NCBI GenBank assembly: GCA_002405525.1 | Contig: DHLY01000087.1 | Span: forward strand, 1 to 15,345 | Length of the DNA: 15,345 nucleotides | Origin: Proteobacteria bacterium UBA4656 | Lineage (GTDB): Bacteria > Pseudomonadota > Gammaproteobacteria > Xanthomonadales > Ahniellaceae | Reading direction: 5' to 3' | Part shown: positions 8,165-14,874 of the stretch, piece after piece | Layout of the letters: each line of letters begins with the position of its first letter | Position numbering within the stretch: the first letter of the stretch is position 1 | The notes under the pieces: generated by a model | Database searches by the model: none | Told to the model about the DNA's origin: nothing | What the model saw: only the letters and a program-made list of their open reading frames with translations | Position numbers and translations under genes: made by a program

Positions 8165-8206
8165 GGGCCCACCAAGGCTGGGCCCTGTGCCCTGGGCCCC
8201 GGGCCC
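8165..8206. repeat. Cluster of four GGGCCC palindromes in the pheS-pheT spacer
   Basis: GGGCCC occurs at 8165, 8180, 8194 and 8201. CAAGG at 8173-8177 is complementary to CCTTG at 8205-8209, so the segment can fold into an imperfect, very GC-rich stem. It directly adjoins the palindrome at 8217-8243. Confidence 0.5.
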
Positions 8207-8216
8207 TTGCTCGAAC

Positions 8217-8243
8217 GGTGCAATTCGCTGCGCTTATTGCACC
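8217..8243. repeat. Dispersed palindromic element in the pheS-pheT spacer
   Basis: Perfect eight-base arms GGTGCAAT (8217-8224) and ATTGCACC (8236-8243) enclose an 11-base loop, TCGCTGCGCTT. On the minus strand it reads GGTGCAATAAGCGCAGCGAA, preceded by TAG. This resembles the TAGGGTGC-AATAAGCG-type intergenic repeats known from many gammaproteobacteria. It lies in the transcribed spacer, 26 bp after the pheS stop. Confidence 0.6.
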
Positions 8244-8269
8244 CTACGAAAAACCCTCGGCCCTGCCCT

Positions 8270-9256
8270 TCAGGCGAACTGGCGCAGGAAACGCAGGTCG
8301 TTGTCGTAGAACGCGCGCAGATCGGACACGCCGTAGCGCAGCATCGCGAAGCGCTCAATGCCAAGCCCGAAGGCATAGCCGGTGTATCGCTCCGCATCGA
8401 CGCCGCAGGCGCGCAAGACGTTGGGGTGCACCATGCCCCCGCCGAGCACCTCCAGCCATGCGCTGGACCCGTCGGGCCGCTCCCAGCGGATGTCCACCTC
8501 GCAGGACGGCTCGGTGAACGGAAAGTACGACGGACGGAACTGCATCTCGAAGTCGCGCTCGAAGAAGGCGCGCACGAACTGCGCCAAGGTGCCCTTGAGA
8601 TCGGCGAAGCTGGCGCTCTCGTCGACCACCAATCCTTCCATCTGGTGGAACATCGGCGAGTGCGTCTGGTCGCTGTCGCTCCGGTAGACCTTGCCAATGG
8701 CGAGCATGCGCAGCGGCGGCCTGCGATTGCGCATGAAGCGCACCTGCACCGGTGAAGTGTGCGTGCGGAGAAGGCGGCCGTCCGGGAAGTAGAAGGTGTC
8801 ATGCATGGCACGCGCCGGATGGTGCGGCGGGAAGTTCAGCGCTTCGAAGTTGTGCTCGTCGTCCTCGATCTCGGGGCCGTCAGAGACCTCGTAGCCCATG
8901 CGCGAGAAGATCGAAATCATCCGGTCGATGGTGCGCGACACTGGGTGGGCGACGCCGTGATCGACGAGCCGGCCCGGCATCGTGATGTCGATGCGCTCGG
9001 ATGCCAGGCGCGCTTCCAGCTCCGCAGCCTCCAGCGTCGCGCGGCGGGTCGCGATGGCGTCCTGCAGGTTCGCCTTGGCGGCGTTGACCTGCTCGCCACG
9101 CGCCTTGCGCTCGTCGGGCGCCAACTTGCCCAGCGCCTTCAACTGCTCGGTGATGACACCGCTCTTGCCCAGCAGCGCCACGCGCAGCGCCTCGAGCGCG
9201 TCGAGGTCGGCGGCGCCGAGAATCTTCGGTTCGTATTCGCGGACGATGGAATCCAT
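8270..9256 (-). CDS. pheS: Phenylalanyl-tRNA synthetase, alpha subunit
   Basis: This is the catalytic subunit of PheRS, with 328 residues (E. coli 327). Residues 1-85 form the N-terminal coiled-coil that contacts tRNA, followed by the class II aminoacyl-tRNA synthetase core. [14 protein letters not shown] at 104-117 belongs to motif 1. [18 protein letters not shown] at 188-205 is motif 2. [19 protein letters not shown] at 291-309 is motif 3. The ATG at 9254-9256 was chosen for its match to family length and its GGGGA Shine-Dalgarno. The frame stays open upstream, including a GTG within the preceding hairpin, but family homology does not extend there. It follows rplT by 88 bp that contain two hairpins. 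Confidence 0.98.
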   Translation of the reverse strand: MDSIVREYEPKILGAADLDALEALRVALLGKSGVITEQLKALGKLAPDERKARGEQVNAAKANLQDAIATRRATLEAAELEARLASERIDITMPGRLVDHGVAHPVSRTIDRMISIFSRMGYEVSDGPEIEDDEHNFEALNFPPHHPARAMHDTFYFPDGRLLRTHTSPVQVRFMRNRRPPLRMLAIGKVYRSDSDQTHSPMFHQMEGLVVDESASFADLKGTLAQFVRAFFERDFEMQFRPSYFPFTEPSCEVDIRWERPDGSSAWLEVLGGGMVHPNVLRACGVDAERYTGYAFGLGIERFAMLRYGVSDLRAFYDNDLRFLRQFA

Positions 9257-9277
9257 GCGGGTCCCCAAAACGACGAA

Positions 9278-9301
9278 GGGAAAGGGCGCAAGCCCTTTCC
9301 C
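9278..9301 (-). terminator. Strong hairpin between rplT and pheS, possible terminator or attenuator
   Basis: Ten-base perfect arms, GGGAAAGGGC and GCCCTTTCCC, enclose a four-base loop. On the transcribed strand the stem is followed by TTCGTCGTTTT, an interrupted U-tract, and then the pheS Shine-Dalgarno. This suggests partial termination, an RNA processing site or 3'-end stabilisation of the rplT message. The location matches that of the E. coli pheM attenuator, but I find no Phe-rich leader ORF. Confidence 0.5.
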
Positions 9302-9318
9302 CACGTCGAGACTCGGAT

Positions 9319-9338
9319 GGCCCGGGCAAGGCCGGGCC
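9319..9338 (-). promoter_or_regulatory. First of two hairpins after rplT
   Basis: Seven-base perfect arms, GGCCCGG and CCGGGCC, enclose a six-base loop, starting six bases after the rplT stop codon. With the stem at 9278-9301 it makes a tandem hairpin pair in the rplT-pheS spacer. Confidence 0.45.
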
Positions 9339-9344
9339 AAGGTC

Positions 9345-9704
9345 TTACGCGGCCAGGCTCGCCTTGGCCTTCTCGGCGACCTTGCCGAAGGCGGCGAGGT
9401 CGTGCACGGCGAGATCGGCAAGCACCTTGCGATCCATCGCAATGTCGGCCTTCTTCAGGCCGGCGATCAGGCGGCTGTAGGAAAGGCCGAACTGCCGGGC
9501 CGCCGCGTTGATGCGCACGATCCATAGCGCGCGATACTGGCGCTTCTTCTGCTTGCGTCCGATGTAGGCGTACTGCGCGGCCTTGGTGACCGCCTGCTTG
9601 GCGACGCGGAACACCTTGCGCCGGGCATTGTAGTAGCCCTTGGCCTTGCTGATGATCTTCTTGTGCCGGCGACGGGCGACGACACCACGCTTGACTCGTG
9701 CCAT
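9345..9704 (-). CDS. rplT: 50S ribosomal protein L20
   Basis: The 119-residue product matches L20 throughout: [20 protein letters not shown] at the start, then [20 protein letters not shown] and [21 protein letters not shown]20 binds 23S rRNA and is needed for early assembly of the large subunit. In E. coli it also represses its own operon by binding the leader RNA between infC and rpmI. The start has an excellent Shine-Dalgarno in which the rpmI stop runs straight into GGAGG, and only 12 bp separate the two genes, so translation is likely coupled. Confidence 0.99.
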   Translation of the reverse strand: MARVKRGVVARRRHKKIISKAKGYYNARRKVFRVAKQAVTKAAQYAYIGRKQKKRQYRALWIVRINAAARQFGLSYSRLIAGLKKADIAMDRKVLADLAVHDLAAFGKVAEKAKASLAA

Positions 9705-9716
9705 GGTCCGTCCTCC

Positions 9717-9914
9717 TTACGCGTACGGCAGCATGCGGGCCACGCGGCCGGCGTCCTCGGCGCGCACGTAATTCGTGCTGCGCAGGCCGCGCTTCCGCTT
9801 GGTCGACTTCTTGGTGAGGATGTGGCTCTTGAACGCGTGACCGGCCTTGAACTTTCCGGACGCGGTCTTTCGGAACCGTTTTGCGGCGGCCCGGTTGGTC
9901 TTGATCTTGGGCAT
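9717..9914 (-). CDS. rpmI: 50S ribosomal protein L35
   Basis: The 65-residue, strongly basic protein reads [20 protein letters not shown] at the start, with [16 protein letters not shown] in the middle, and has the family's usual length. The longer open frame to 10229 is upstream leader, not coding. The ATG at 9912-9914 has only a modest GGAA-type ribosome binding site, which is compatible with leader-RNA control of initiation. It is the first gene after the 318-nt infC spacer and is followed by rplT. Confidence 0.97.
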   Translation of the reverse strand: MPKIKTNRAAAKRFRKTASGKFKAGHAFKSHILTKKSTKRKRGLRSTNYVRAEDAGRVARMLPYA

Positions 9915-10232
9915 GTGACTGGCTTCCGTTTGGGTTTTGGTGACTGGCGCGAGCGGCGGGCGACCCCGCGCTTTCCGTTCCTGCTCGTACCGGCTTGGTG
10001 GCGGGCTTTCGCCCGCGGGTTCCATCGCACATCCGACGCATCCCGCACCGCATCGATCCGACGTTGGAAGGCTGCGCAAGCAGCCGTCCCCGGATCGCAC
10101 GACCGCCGCGGCGTCCTGCCGCGACCCTCGCCGGGTCGTGCCACCCTTCAAGGCAGCCCGACGAACCCCGGCTCGGCCTCTTCCGCAAGGAGAGAGGGAA
10201 CCACAACGTGTTCCGCGCTGCGCGCGCAACGT
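9915..10232 (-). promoter_or_regulatory. 318-nt structured leader between infC and rpmI
   Basis: No protein gene is supported here. In the transcript (minus strand) I see an eight-base-armed stem (10097-10104 with 10134-10141) that encloses a further stem CGCGGC/GCCGCG (10107-10112 with 10118-10123). A second hairpin, GGCTGC/GCAGCC, lies at 10070-10085. A third, GCGGGC-GAAA-GCCCGC with a GNRA tetraloop, lies at 10001-10016. A fourth, weaker CCTC/GAGG-type stem lies near 10169-10189. In E. coli this spacer holds the pseudoknot bound by L20 that controls rpmI-rplT translation. A similar role is inferred from position, not from a matched motif. Confidence 0.5.
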
Positions 10233-10754
10233 TTATCTCTTTTTCGGGGCGACCATCATGAACAACTGCCGACCCTCCATCCTCGGCATCTGCTCGATGG
10301 TCACCTCGTCCTTTATGTCGGCCTCGATCCGCTGCGCCATCTGCAGCCCGAGTTCGGTGTGCGCCATCTCGCGCCCCTTGAACCGGATGGTGATCTTGAC
10401 CTTGTCGCCCTCGGCGATGAACCGCTTGAGGTTGCGCAGCTTGATCGCGTAGTCGCCATCGTCCGTCACCGGACGAAACTTCAGCTCCTTGATCTCCTGC
10501 TGCTTGGTCTTCTTCTTCGCCGCGCTGGCCTTCTTCTGCAGCTCGAAGCGGTACTTGCCGAAGTCCATGACACGGCACACGGGCGGGTCTGCGTTCGGCT
10601 GGATCTCGACGAGGTCGAGTCCCAGCTCTTCCGCCATGCGCAGCGCCTCGTCGCGGGTGAGTACGCCGACCTGCTGGCCGTCGGCTCCGATGACGCGGAC
10701 TCGGGGTACCCGGATCTCCTGGTTCTTCCGGGTCAGCTTGTTGTCGGTGGCGAT
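10233..10754 (-). CDS. infC: Translation initiation factor IF-3, with AUC start codon
   Basis: IF-3 binds the 30S subunit, prevents premature subunit joining and checks start-codon and initiator-tRNA choice. The deduced 173-residue protein contains NKLTRKNQEIRVPRVRVIGA near its start, then LDLVEIQPNADPPVCRVMDF and KYRFELQKK. The C-terminal domain includes KQQEIKELKFRPVTDDGDY and DKVKITIRFKGREM, ending in MMVAPKKR. No in-frame ATG, GTG or TTG exists between the thrS stop and these conserved N-terminal residues. The only plausible start is ATC at 10752-10754, eight bases after AGAGGA. Non-canonical AUU/AUC starts are characteristic of infC and allow IF-3 to repress its own translation. The in-frame ATG at 10637 would delete the conserved N-terminus. 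It lies 45 bp after thrS. Confidence 0.93.
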   Translation of the reverse strand: MATDNKLTRKNQEIRVPRVRVIGADGQQVGVLTRDEALRMAEELGLDLVEIQPNADPPVCRVMDFGKYRFELQKKASAAKKKTKQQEIKELKFRPVTDDGDYAIKLRNLKRFIAEGDKVKITIRFKGREMAHTELGLQMAQRIEADIKDEVTIEQMPRMEGRQLFMMVAPKKR

Positions 10755-10762
10755 GTGTCGGG

Positions 10763-10768
10763 TCCTCT
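10763..10768 (-). promoter_or_regulatory. Ribosome binding site AGAGGA of infC
   Basis: AGAGGA sits eight bases upstream of the ATC codon at 10752-10754. It is the main sequence evidence, besides reading-frame openness, for an AUC start of infC. Confidence 0.7.
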
Positions 10769-10799
10769 GGGTGGTTGACGCGGGGCGATCACGGACATC

Positions 10800-12713
10800 T
10801 CAGCCCGCGGCCGCATTCGATCCGGAACGCAAACATGCCGCAAAGCCGGCGAGGTCCATGGTCCCCAGGTCCTCCCCGGCCCGCGTACGCACGGCGACCG
10901 TCCCCTGCTCTCTCTCGCGGTCGCCCGCGACCAGCAGGAACGGCACCTTCTGCAACGTATGTTCGCGGATCTTATAGCCGATCTTCTCGTTGCGCAAATC
11001 GGGCTCGACCCGGACCCCTTGATTCGCAAGGTCTTTTGCCACCCGCGCGACATAATCGGCCTGGGCGTCAGTGATGTTCATGACCACGGCCTGCACCGGG
11101 GCCAGCCAGGCCGGCATCGCCCCGGCGTGATGCTCGATCAGCATCCCGATGAAGCGCTCCAGCGAGCCCACGATCGCCCGGTGCAGCATCACCGGGGTCC
11201 GGCGGCCCGAATCCTCTGTCACGTACTCGGCGCCCAGCCGGCCCGGCATGAAGAAATCGACCTGCATGGTGCCGACCTGCCAGGCGCGGCCGATCGAGTC
11301 GCGCAGGTGGTACTCGATCTTGGGCCCGTAGAAAGCGCCCTCGCCCGGCAGCTCCTCCCACTCGACCCCGCAAGCCCGGAGCGCCGAGCGCAGCGCACGT
11401 TCCGCCTGTTCCCACATCGCGTCGTCACCGATCCGCTTGTCCGGACGCAGGGCCAGTTTGACTGCGACCTCGGTGAAGCCGAAGTCCCTGTACACGCCCA
11501 TCGCCTGCCCGTGGAAGGCGACCACCTCGGCCTCGATCTGCGCGTCGGTGCAGAAGATGTGGCCGTCGTCCTGGGTGAAGCCGCGCACGCGCAACAGGCC
11601 GTGCAGTGCACCGGAGGGTTCGTTGCGATGGCAGGCGCCGAACTCGCCGTAGCGGATCGGCAGGTCGCGGTAGCTGTGCAGGCCGTGGTTGTAGATCTGC
11701 ACGTGGCCCGGGCAGTTCATCGGCTTGAGCGCATAGTCGCGGTTCTCCGACGCGGTGGTGAACATGTTGTCGCGGTAGTTCTCCCAGTGGCCGGTCTTCT
11801 CCCACAGCGACTTGTCGAGGATCTGCGGGCAGCGCACCTCCCGGTAGCCGTTGGCCCGGTACACCCCGCGCATGTACTGCTCGACGACCTGCCAGACCGC
11901 CCAGCCGCGTGGATGCCAGAACACCAGCCCCGGCCCCTCTTCCTGCATGTGGAACAGCCCGAGTTGCCGGCCGAGCCGGCGATGGTCGCGCTTTTCGGAC
12001 TCCTCGAGCTGGGTCAGGTAGGTCTTGAGCTCCTTGTCGTTGCGCCAGGCCGTGCCGTAGACGCGCTGCAACTGCTGGTTCTTCTGGTCGCCGCGCCAAT
12101 AGGCGCCGGAGACCCGCATCAGCTTGAAGGCACCGAGCTTGTTCGTGTTCGGCACGTGCGGGCCGCGGCAGAGGTCGACCCACTCGCCCTGGCCGTAGAG
12201 CGAGATCTCGTCGCCGGGCGGGATGATGTCGTCGATGATCTCGGCCTTGAAGTGCTCGCCCCTGGACCTGAAGAAAGCGATCGCTTCGTCCTTGCCCATT
12301 ACCGAGCGCCGGACCGGCAGGGCCTCGCCGACAATCTTCGCCATCTCGGCCTCGATCTTCGCCAGGTCCTCGGTGCTGAAAGGCGTGGCGCGCGCGAAGT
12401 CGTAGTAGAAGCCGCTTTCGATCACCGGCCCGATCGTGACCTGGGTGTCGGGGAACAGCCGCTGCGTCGCCTGCGCCAGCAGGTGCGCGGTGGAGTGGCG
12501 GATCACGTCCAGCGCGTCGGCGTGCTTGTCGGTCACGACTTCCAGCGCCGCATCGCGATCGATGCGGAAAGACAGGTCGACGAGGCGGCCGTCGACCTTG
12601 CCGGCCAGCGCGGCCTTGGCGAGGCCGGGGCCGATCGACGCGGCCACGCCGGCCACGTCGATCGGGCCGGGATACTCGCGGCGGCTGCCGTCGGGGAGCG
12701 TCACTTGGATCAT
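10800..12713 (-). CDS. thrS: Threonyl-tRNA synthetase
   Basis: The 637-residue enzyme charges tRNA-Thr and hydrolyses mischarged Ser-tRNA-Thr. It has a TGS domain at 1-61, followed by the editing domain with HSTAH (His73, His77) and CRGPH (Cys182, His186). The class II catalytic core carries the zinc ligands Cys334 (MNCPGH), His385 (DDGHIF) and His511 ([11 protein letters not shown]). These positions agree with the E. coli enzyme numbering. Motif 2 is [15 protein letters not shown] at 354-368, and the anticodon-binding domain fills the last 100 residues. The ATG at 12711-12713 has an AAGGA ribosome binding site eight bases upstream. A terminator hairpin and a possible Thr-rich leader ORF lie just upstream. 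It is the first protein gene of the minus-strand cluster. Confidence 0.98.
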   Translation of the reverse strand: MIQVTLPDGSRREYPGPIDVAGVAASIGPGLAKAALAGKVDGRLVDLSFRIDRDAALEVVTDKHADALDVIRHSTAHLLAQATQRLFPDTQVTIGPVIESGFYYDFARATPFSTEDLAKIEAEMAKIVGEALPVRRSVMGKDEAIAFFRSRGEHFKAEIIDDIIPPGDEISLYGQGEWVDLCRGPHVPNTNKLGAFKLMRVSGAYWRGDQKNQQLQRVYGTAWRNDKELKTYLTQLEESEKRDHRRLGRQLGLFHMQEEGPGLVFWHPRGWAVWQVVEQYMRGVYRANGYREVRCPQILDKSLWEKTGHWENYRDNMFTTASENRDYALKPMNCPGHVQIYNHGLHSYRDLPIRYGEFGACHRNEPSGALHGLLRVRGFTQDDGHIFCTDAQIEAEVVAFHGQAMGVYRDFGFTEVAVKLALRPDKRIGDDAMWEQAERALRSALRACGVEWEELPGEGAFYGPKIEYHLRDSIGRAWQVGTMQVDFFMPGRLGAEYVTEDSGRRTPVMLHRAIVGSLERFIGMLIEHHAGAMPAWLAPVQAVVMNITDAQADYVARVAKDLANQGVRVEPDLRNEKIGYKIREHTLQKVPFLLVAGDREREQGTVAVRTRAGEDLGTMDLAGFAACLRSGSNAAAG

Positions 12714-12737
12714 GGTTCGGATCCTTTTCGGGCCAAC

Positions 12738-12762
12738 AAAAAAAGGGCGCCGGGCGCCCTTT
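12738..12762 (-). terminator. Rho-independent terminator between tRNA-Val and thrS
   Basis: On the minus strand AAAGGGCGC-CCG-GCGCCC is followed by a run of seven or more T. The stem has at least seven G/C-rich pairs and a three-base loop. It ends 25 nt before the thrS ATG. It may simply end the tRNA-Val transcript, or attenuate transcription into thrS. Confidence 0.85.
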
Positions 12763-12971
12763 CGTTCACGCGGAGGGAGAGGCTGGGCGGCAGGTCAGCG
12801 GCTGGCGGTTCGGGTTCGCGTCATGGTGATCGTGTTCTTTCGAACTACGGCTCTCGGCTCGTGCCTGGGGGGTACGGGACCTGGTACTGCCGCGGCAGGC
12901 CGGGCACGGGAGGGGTTCCAGAGCCTGCCGCGACGCGTCGACCGTCGGGAACATCGCCCCGTAGGAGCGAG
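12763..12971 (-). other. Spacer between tRNA-Val and the thrS terminator, candidate thrS leader
   Basis: The 209-bp spacer has no large gene. It contains a short ORF with Thr codons (12795-12824) and, just upstream of that ORF, the hairpin GTTC-GAAA-GAAC (12834-12845) with a GNRA tetraloop. I found no strong sigma-70 promoter in it, so thrS could start from a weak promoter here or by readthrough from tRNA-Val. Confidence 0.4.
12795..12824 (-). CDS. Candidate threonine leader peptide (MTRTRTASR) upstream of thrS
   Basis: A nine-codon ORF starts at ATG 12822-12824 and ends with TGA at 12795-12797. Three of its nine codons are Thr (ACG, ACC, ACC), alternating with Arg. Its stop is about 33 nt before the terminator stem preceding thrS, a layout like that of attenuator leader peptides. 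The ribosome binding site is poor (AAAGAA well upstream) and no clear antiterminator pairing is visible; only a five-base CGCCC/GGGCG pairing was found. Chance occurrence in GC-rich DNA cannot be excluded. Confidence 0.3.
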   Translation of the reverse strand: MTRTRTASR

Positions 12972-13046
12972 TGGTGGGCGCGACAGGGATCGAACCTGTG
13001 ACCCCTACCATGTCAAGGTAGTGCTCTACCGCTGAGCTACGCGCCC
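12972..13046 (-). tRNA. tRNA-Val (anticodon GAC)
   Basis: The 75-nt cloverleaf reads from 13046 to 12972. The acceptor GGGCGCG pairs with CGCGCCC. The D arm contains AGCTCAGCGGTAGAGC, the anticodon arm is CTACC-TTGACAT-GGTAG with GAC at 34-36, and the T arm is ACAGGTTCGATCCCTGT. The discriminator is A and CCA is encoded. It is the most upstream gene of the minus-strand cluster and is divergent from the rhomboid gene. Confidence 0.97.
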
Positions 13047-13130
13047 CAGCCGCGTACGGTAACAGTCGCCACCGGCCGGCCGCAAGCGCGCGCGGCCTTG
13101 TTCGCGGTCGCCTATCATGGGTCGGCACGC

Positions 13131-13139
13131 GGGGAGGGG
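13131..13139 (+). promoter_or_regulatory. Ribosome binding site GGGGAGGGG of the rhomboid gene
   Basis: This strong Shine-Dalgarno lies four to six bases before a TTG at 13144-13146. It is downstream of the in-frame ATG at 13117, which itself has no visible ribosome binding site. It is the reason for preferring the TTG start. Confidence 0.6.
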
Positions 13140-13143
13140 TCAC

Positions 13144-14868
13144 TTGGGCAGCCCATTCGGCAGCGAAACCATCGCGGGACTGGCGGGCCGAATCGCCGGC
13201 ATGGCGCCGGTCGCGGTGCGTTTCGCCTGGGGCGCGCGGCGGCCGAACGGCCGCGGGCACCTCACCCTGGAGGGCGACCGGCTGCGGCTGCTCGGGGAGG
13301 TCGCCGGCCGCGGCGCGATCGACCTCGCGGCGGATCGCGCGCAGGTCATCGGCTGGCAACGGCAAGGCGCGGACCGCGTGGGGCTGCGGCTGCGCGCCAC
13401 GGCCGGCGGCGCGCAGACGCCGCTGCGGGCGCTGGAGTTCGCCAATCCGGCCGACTCCGAGCGACTCGTCGCCTGGCTTCCTGCCGCGGCGACCCGGGGC
13501 GGCCTCGTGCGGCGCTGGTACGAGGAGCGGCTGGGACCGTATCGCCGGGAGGCCTGGGCCACCTATGCCATCGCGCTGGCAATCGCCGCCTGCTACGTGC
13601 TGCAGGCGCTGCAGGCCGGCGCGGCCGGCTTCTCCGCACAGACCCTGCTCGCCCATGGCGCGAACTTCCCGCCACGCACGCTCGATGGCGAGGGCTGGCG
13701 CCTGCTGTCGGCGGTGTTCCTGCACGCCGACTTCGGCCACTTGCTGGGCAATCTCGTCACCCTGGTCGCCCTCGGCCCCTACGTCGAACGGCTGTACGGG
13801 CGTTGCGCGCTGGCGGTGCTCTTCGTCGGCGCCGGTCTCGCCGGAAGCGCGCTCGATCTGTTCACCAACTTCAGCGTCGTGGCGGTCGGCGCGTCGGGGG
13901 CGGTGTTCGGCATCGTCGGCGCCCTGCTCGCCTATCCGTTGCGGCGCCCCGGGCACCTGCCCCTGGGATCGATCCGCGCGATCCTCGCCTTCGGCGGCCT
14001 GTACACCGCGTGGTCGCTCAAGCAGGGCTTCGACGGTGTCGGCATCAACAACAGTGCTCACGTGACCGGCCTCGCCGCGGGCTTCGCGCTCGGCCTCGCG
14101 CTGGCGCCGCCATTCGAGAGTACGGCGCGCACCGCACGGCTGCCGATGGCGGCGGCAACCGCGCTGCTGGTGGTGCTGGTGGCCTGCGCGGGCGCGCTGG
14201 CGGTGGCGCGGCGCGGCGACGACTTCGGACTGAGCCGCCTGAACGGCGATCTCGCGGCACGCGCGTCCGACCTCGACAGCGACTGCCAGACCGCTGAAAA
14301 GCGAGCGCTCAGGGATCCGGGGGCCGGGATCGCGGCCTACGAGGAAGCCTGCGTGCGCCGACTGCAGGAGATCGAGGCCGCCCTGCGCGCGCTGGCCCCG
14401 CGCGACCAGGGCATGCGGCAGCAGCTCGCCGAGCAGTTGGCGGTGCTGGGCCGCCGCCGGGACGCCCATCTCGAGGCGGCTGCCCTGCTCGGCGACGCCG
14501 CCGCCGTCCAGCCCGCCGACGCGGCGCGGGACGCGGCGCTGCGGGCCTGCCGCTCCGCCGTCGACGCGCTCGACCGCCGGGCGACGCCGCGCGTCGCATC
14601 CGCCCTGCGTCGCGACTGCGTCGCCGGTCTCGACCGTGCGCTGGCCTTGCTCGACGCCGCCCGCCCGACGCAGCCGCAGACCCTGCGCTGGGCGCATGCT
14701 TCGCGGACCGCGTGGCGCAGCGAGCGCGCACGGTTCGAGCGCGTCGCCGTCGCCCTGGAGCGCGGCGACGCGAAGGCGCTGCGGTCCGCCCTGGCCAGCC
14801 TTGAAGCGCCGTCGGCCGCGTTCGACGACGGCGGCGACGCGGCCCGGTCGGGCCGGGCGGACGGCTGA
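13144..14868 (+). CDS. Rhomboid-family intramembrane serine protease with extra N- and C-terminal domains
   Basis: Numbered from the TTG start (574 aa), the rhomboid core lies at about 137-323. It shows HADFGHLLGN (His194, His199, Asn203), GASGAVFG with nucleophile Ser251, and AHVTGLAAG with catalytic His306. Rhomboids cleave transmembrane substrates within the inner membrane. I count six core membrane segments and a seventh at 333-355. With the N-terminus inside, the roughly 220-residue C-terminal domain would be periplasmic. That domain is helical, Ala/Arg-rich and holds four cysteines (381, 403, 469, 492). Residues 1-130 look like a soluble beta-rich domain. The upstream ATG at 13117 (583 aa) is an alternative start without a ribosome binding site. 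The stop is six bases from the uvrB stop on the other strand. Substrate unknown. Confidence 0.88.
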   Translation: MGSPFGSETIAGLAGRIAGMAPVAVRFAWGARRPNGRGHLTLEGDRLRLLGEVAGRGAIDLAADRAQVIGWQRQGADRVGLRLRATAGGAQTPLRALEFANPADSERLVAWLPAAATRGGLVRRWYEERLGPYRREAWATYAIALAIAACYVLQALQAGAAGFSAQTLLAHGANFPPRTLDGEGWRLLSAVFLHADFGHLLGNLVTLVALGPYVERLYGRCALAVLFVGAGLAGSALDLFTNFSVVAVGASGAVFGIVGALLAYPLRRPGHLPLGSIRAILAFGGLYTAWSLKQGFDGVGINNSAHVTGLAAGFALGLALAPPFESTARTARLPMAAATALLVVLVACAGALAVARRGDDFGLSRLNGDLAARASDLDSDCQTAEKRALRDPGAGIAAYEEACVRRLQEIEAALRALAPRDQGMRQQLAEQLAVLGRRRDAHLEAAALLGDAAAVQPADAARDAALRACRSAVDALDRRATPRVASALRRDCVAGLDRALALLDAARPTQPQTLRWAHASRTAWRSERARFERVAVALERGDAKALRSALASLEAPSAAFDDGGDAARSGRADG

Positions 14869-14874
14869 AGCGGT

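Noticed and set aside
5909..8755. 948-codon plus-strand open frame opposite pheT and pheS
   Set aside because: It is antisense to two certain genes and its translation (His/Arg/Gln-rich) has no domain-like pattern; a codon-bias shadow.
9257..9450. Search for a pheM-like Phe-rich leader peptide before pheS
   Set aside because: No minus-strand ATG ORF with Phe codons precedes the 9278-9301 hairpin; the only ATG nearby is in the rplT frame.
10733..10798. 21-codon ORF starting one base after the thrS stop and overlapping the infC start out of frame
   Set aside because: It has no ribosome binding site and no conserved-looking sequence. A translational-coupling role for infC is possible but unsupported.
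10959..13001. 680-codon plus-strand open frame opposite thrS
   Set aside because: It is antisense to thrS and crosses the terminator and part of tRNA-Val; no ribosome binding site or recognisable motif.
13057..13085. TTGCGG/TTACCG as a promoter for tRNA-Val
   Set aside because: The -35-like hexamer is acceptable but the -10 at correct spacing matches consensus too poorly to annotate.
12766..14697. 643-codon minus-strand open frame opposite the rhomboid gene
   Set aside because: It runs through tRNA-Val and is antisense to conserved rhomboid motifs; shadow frame.
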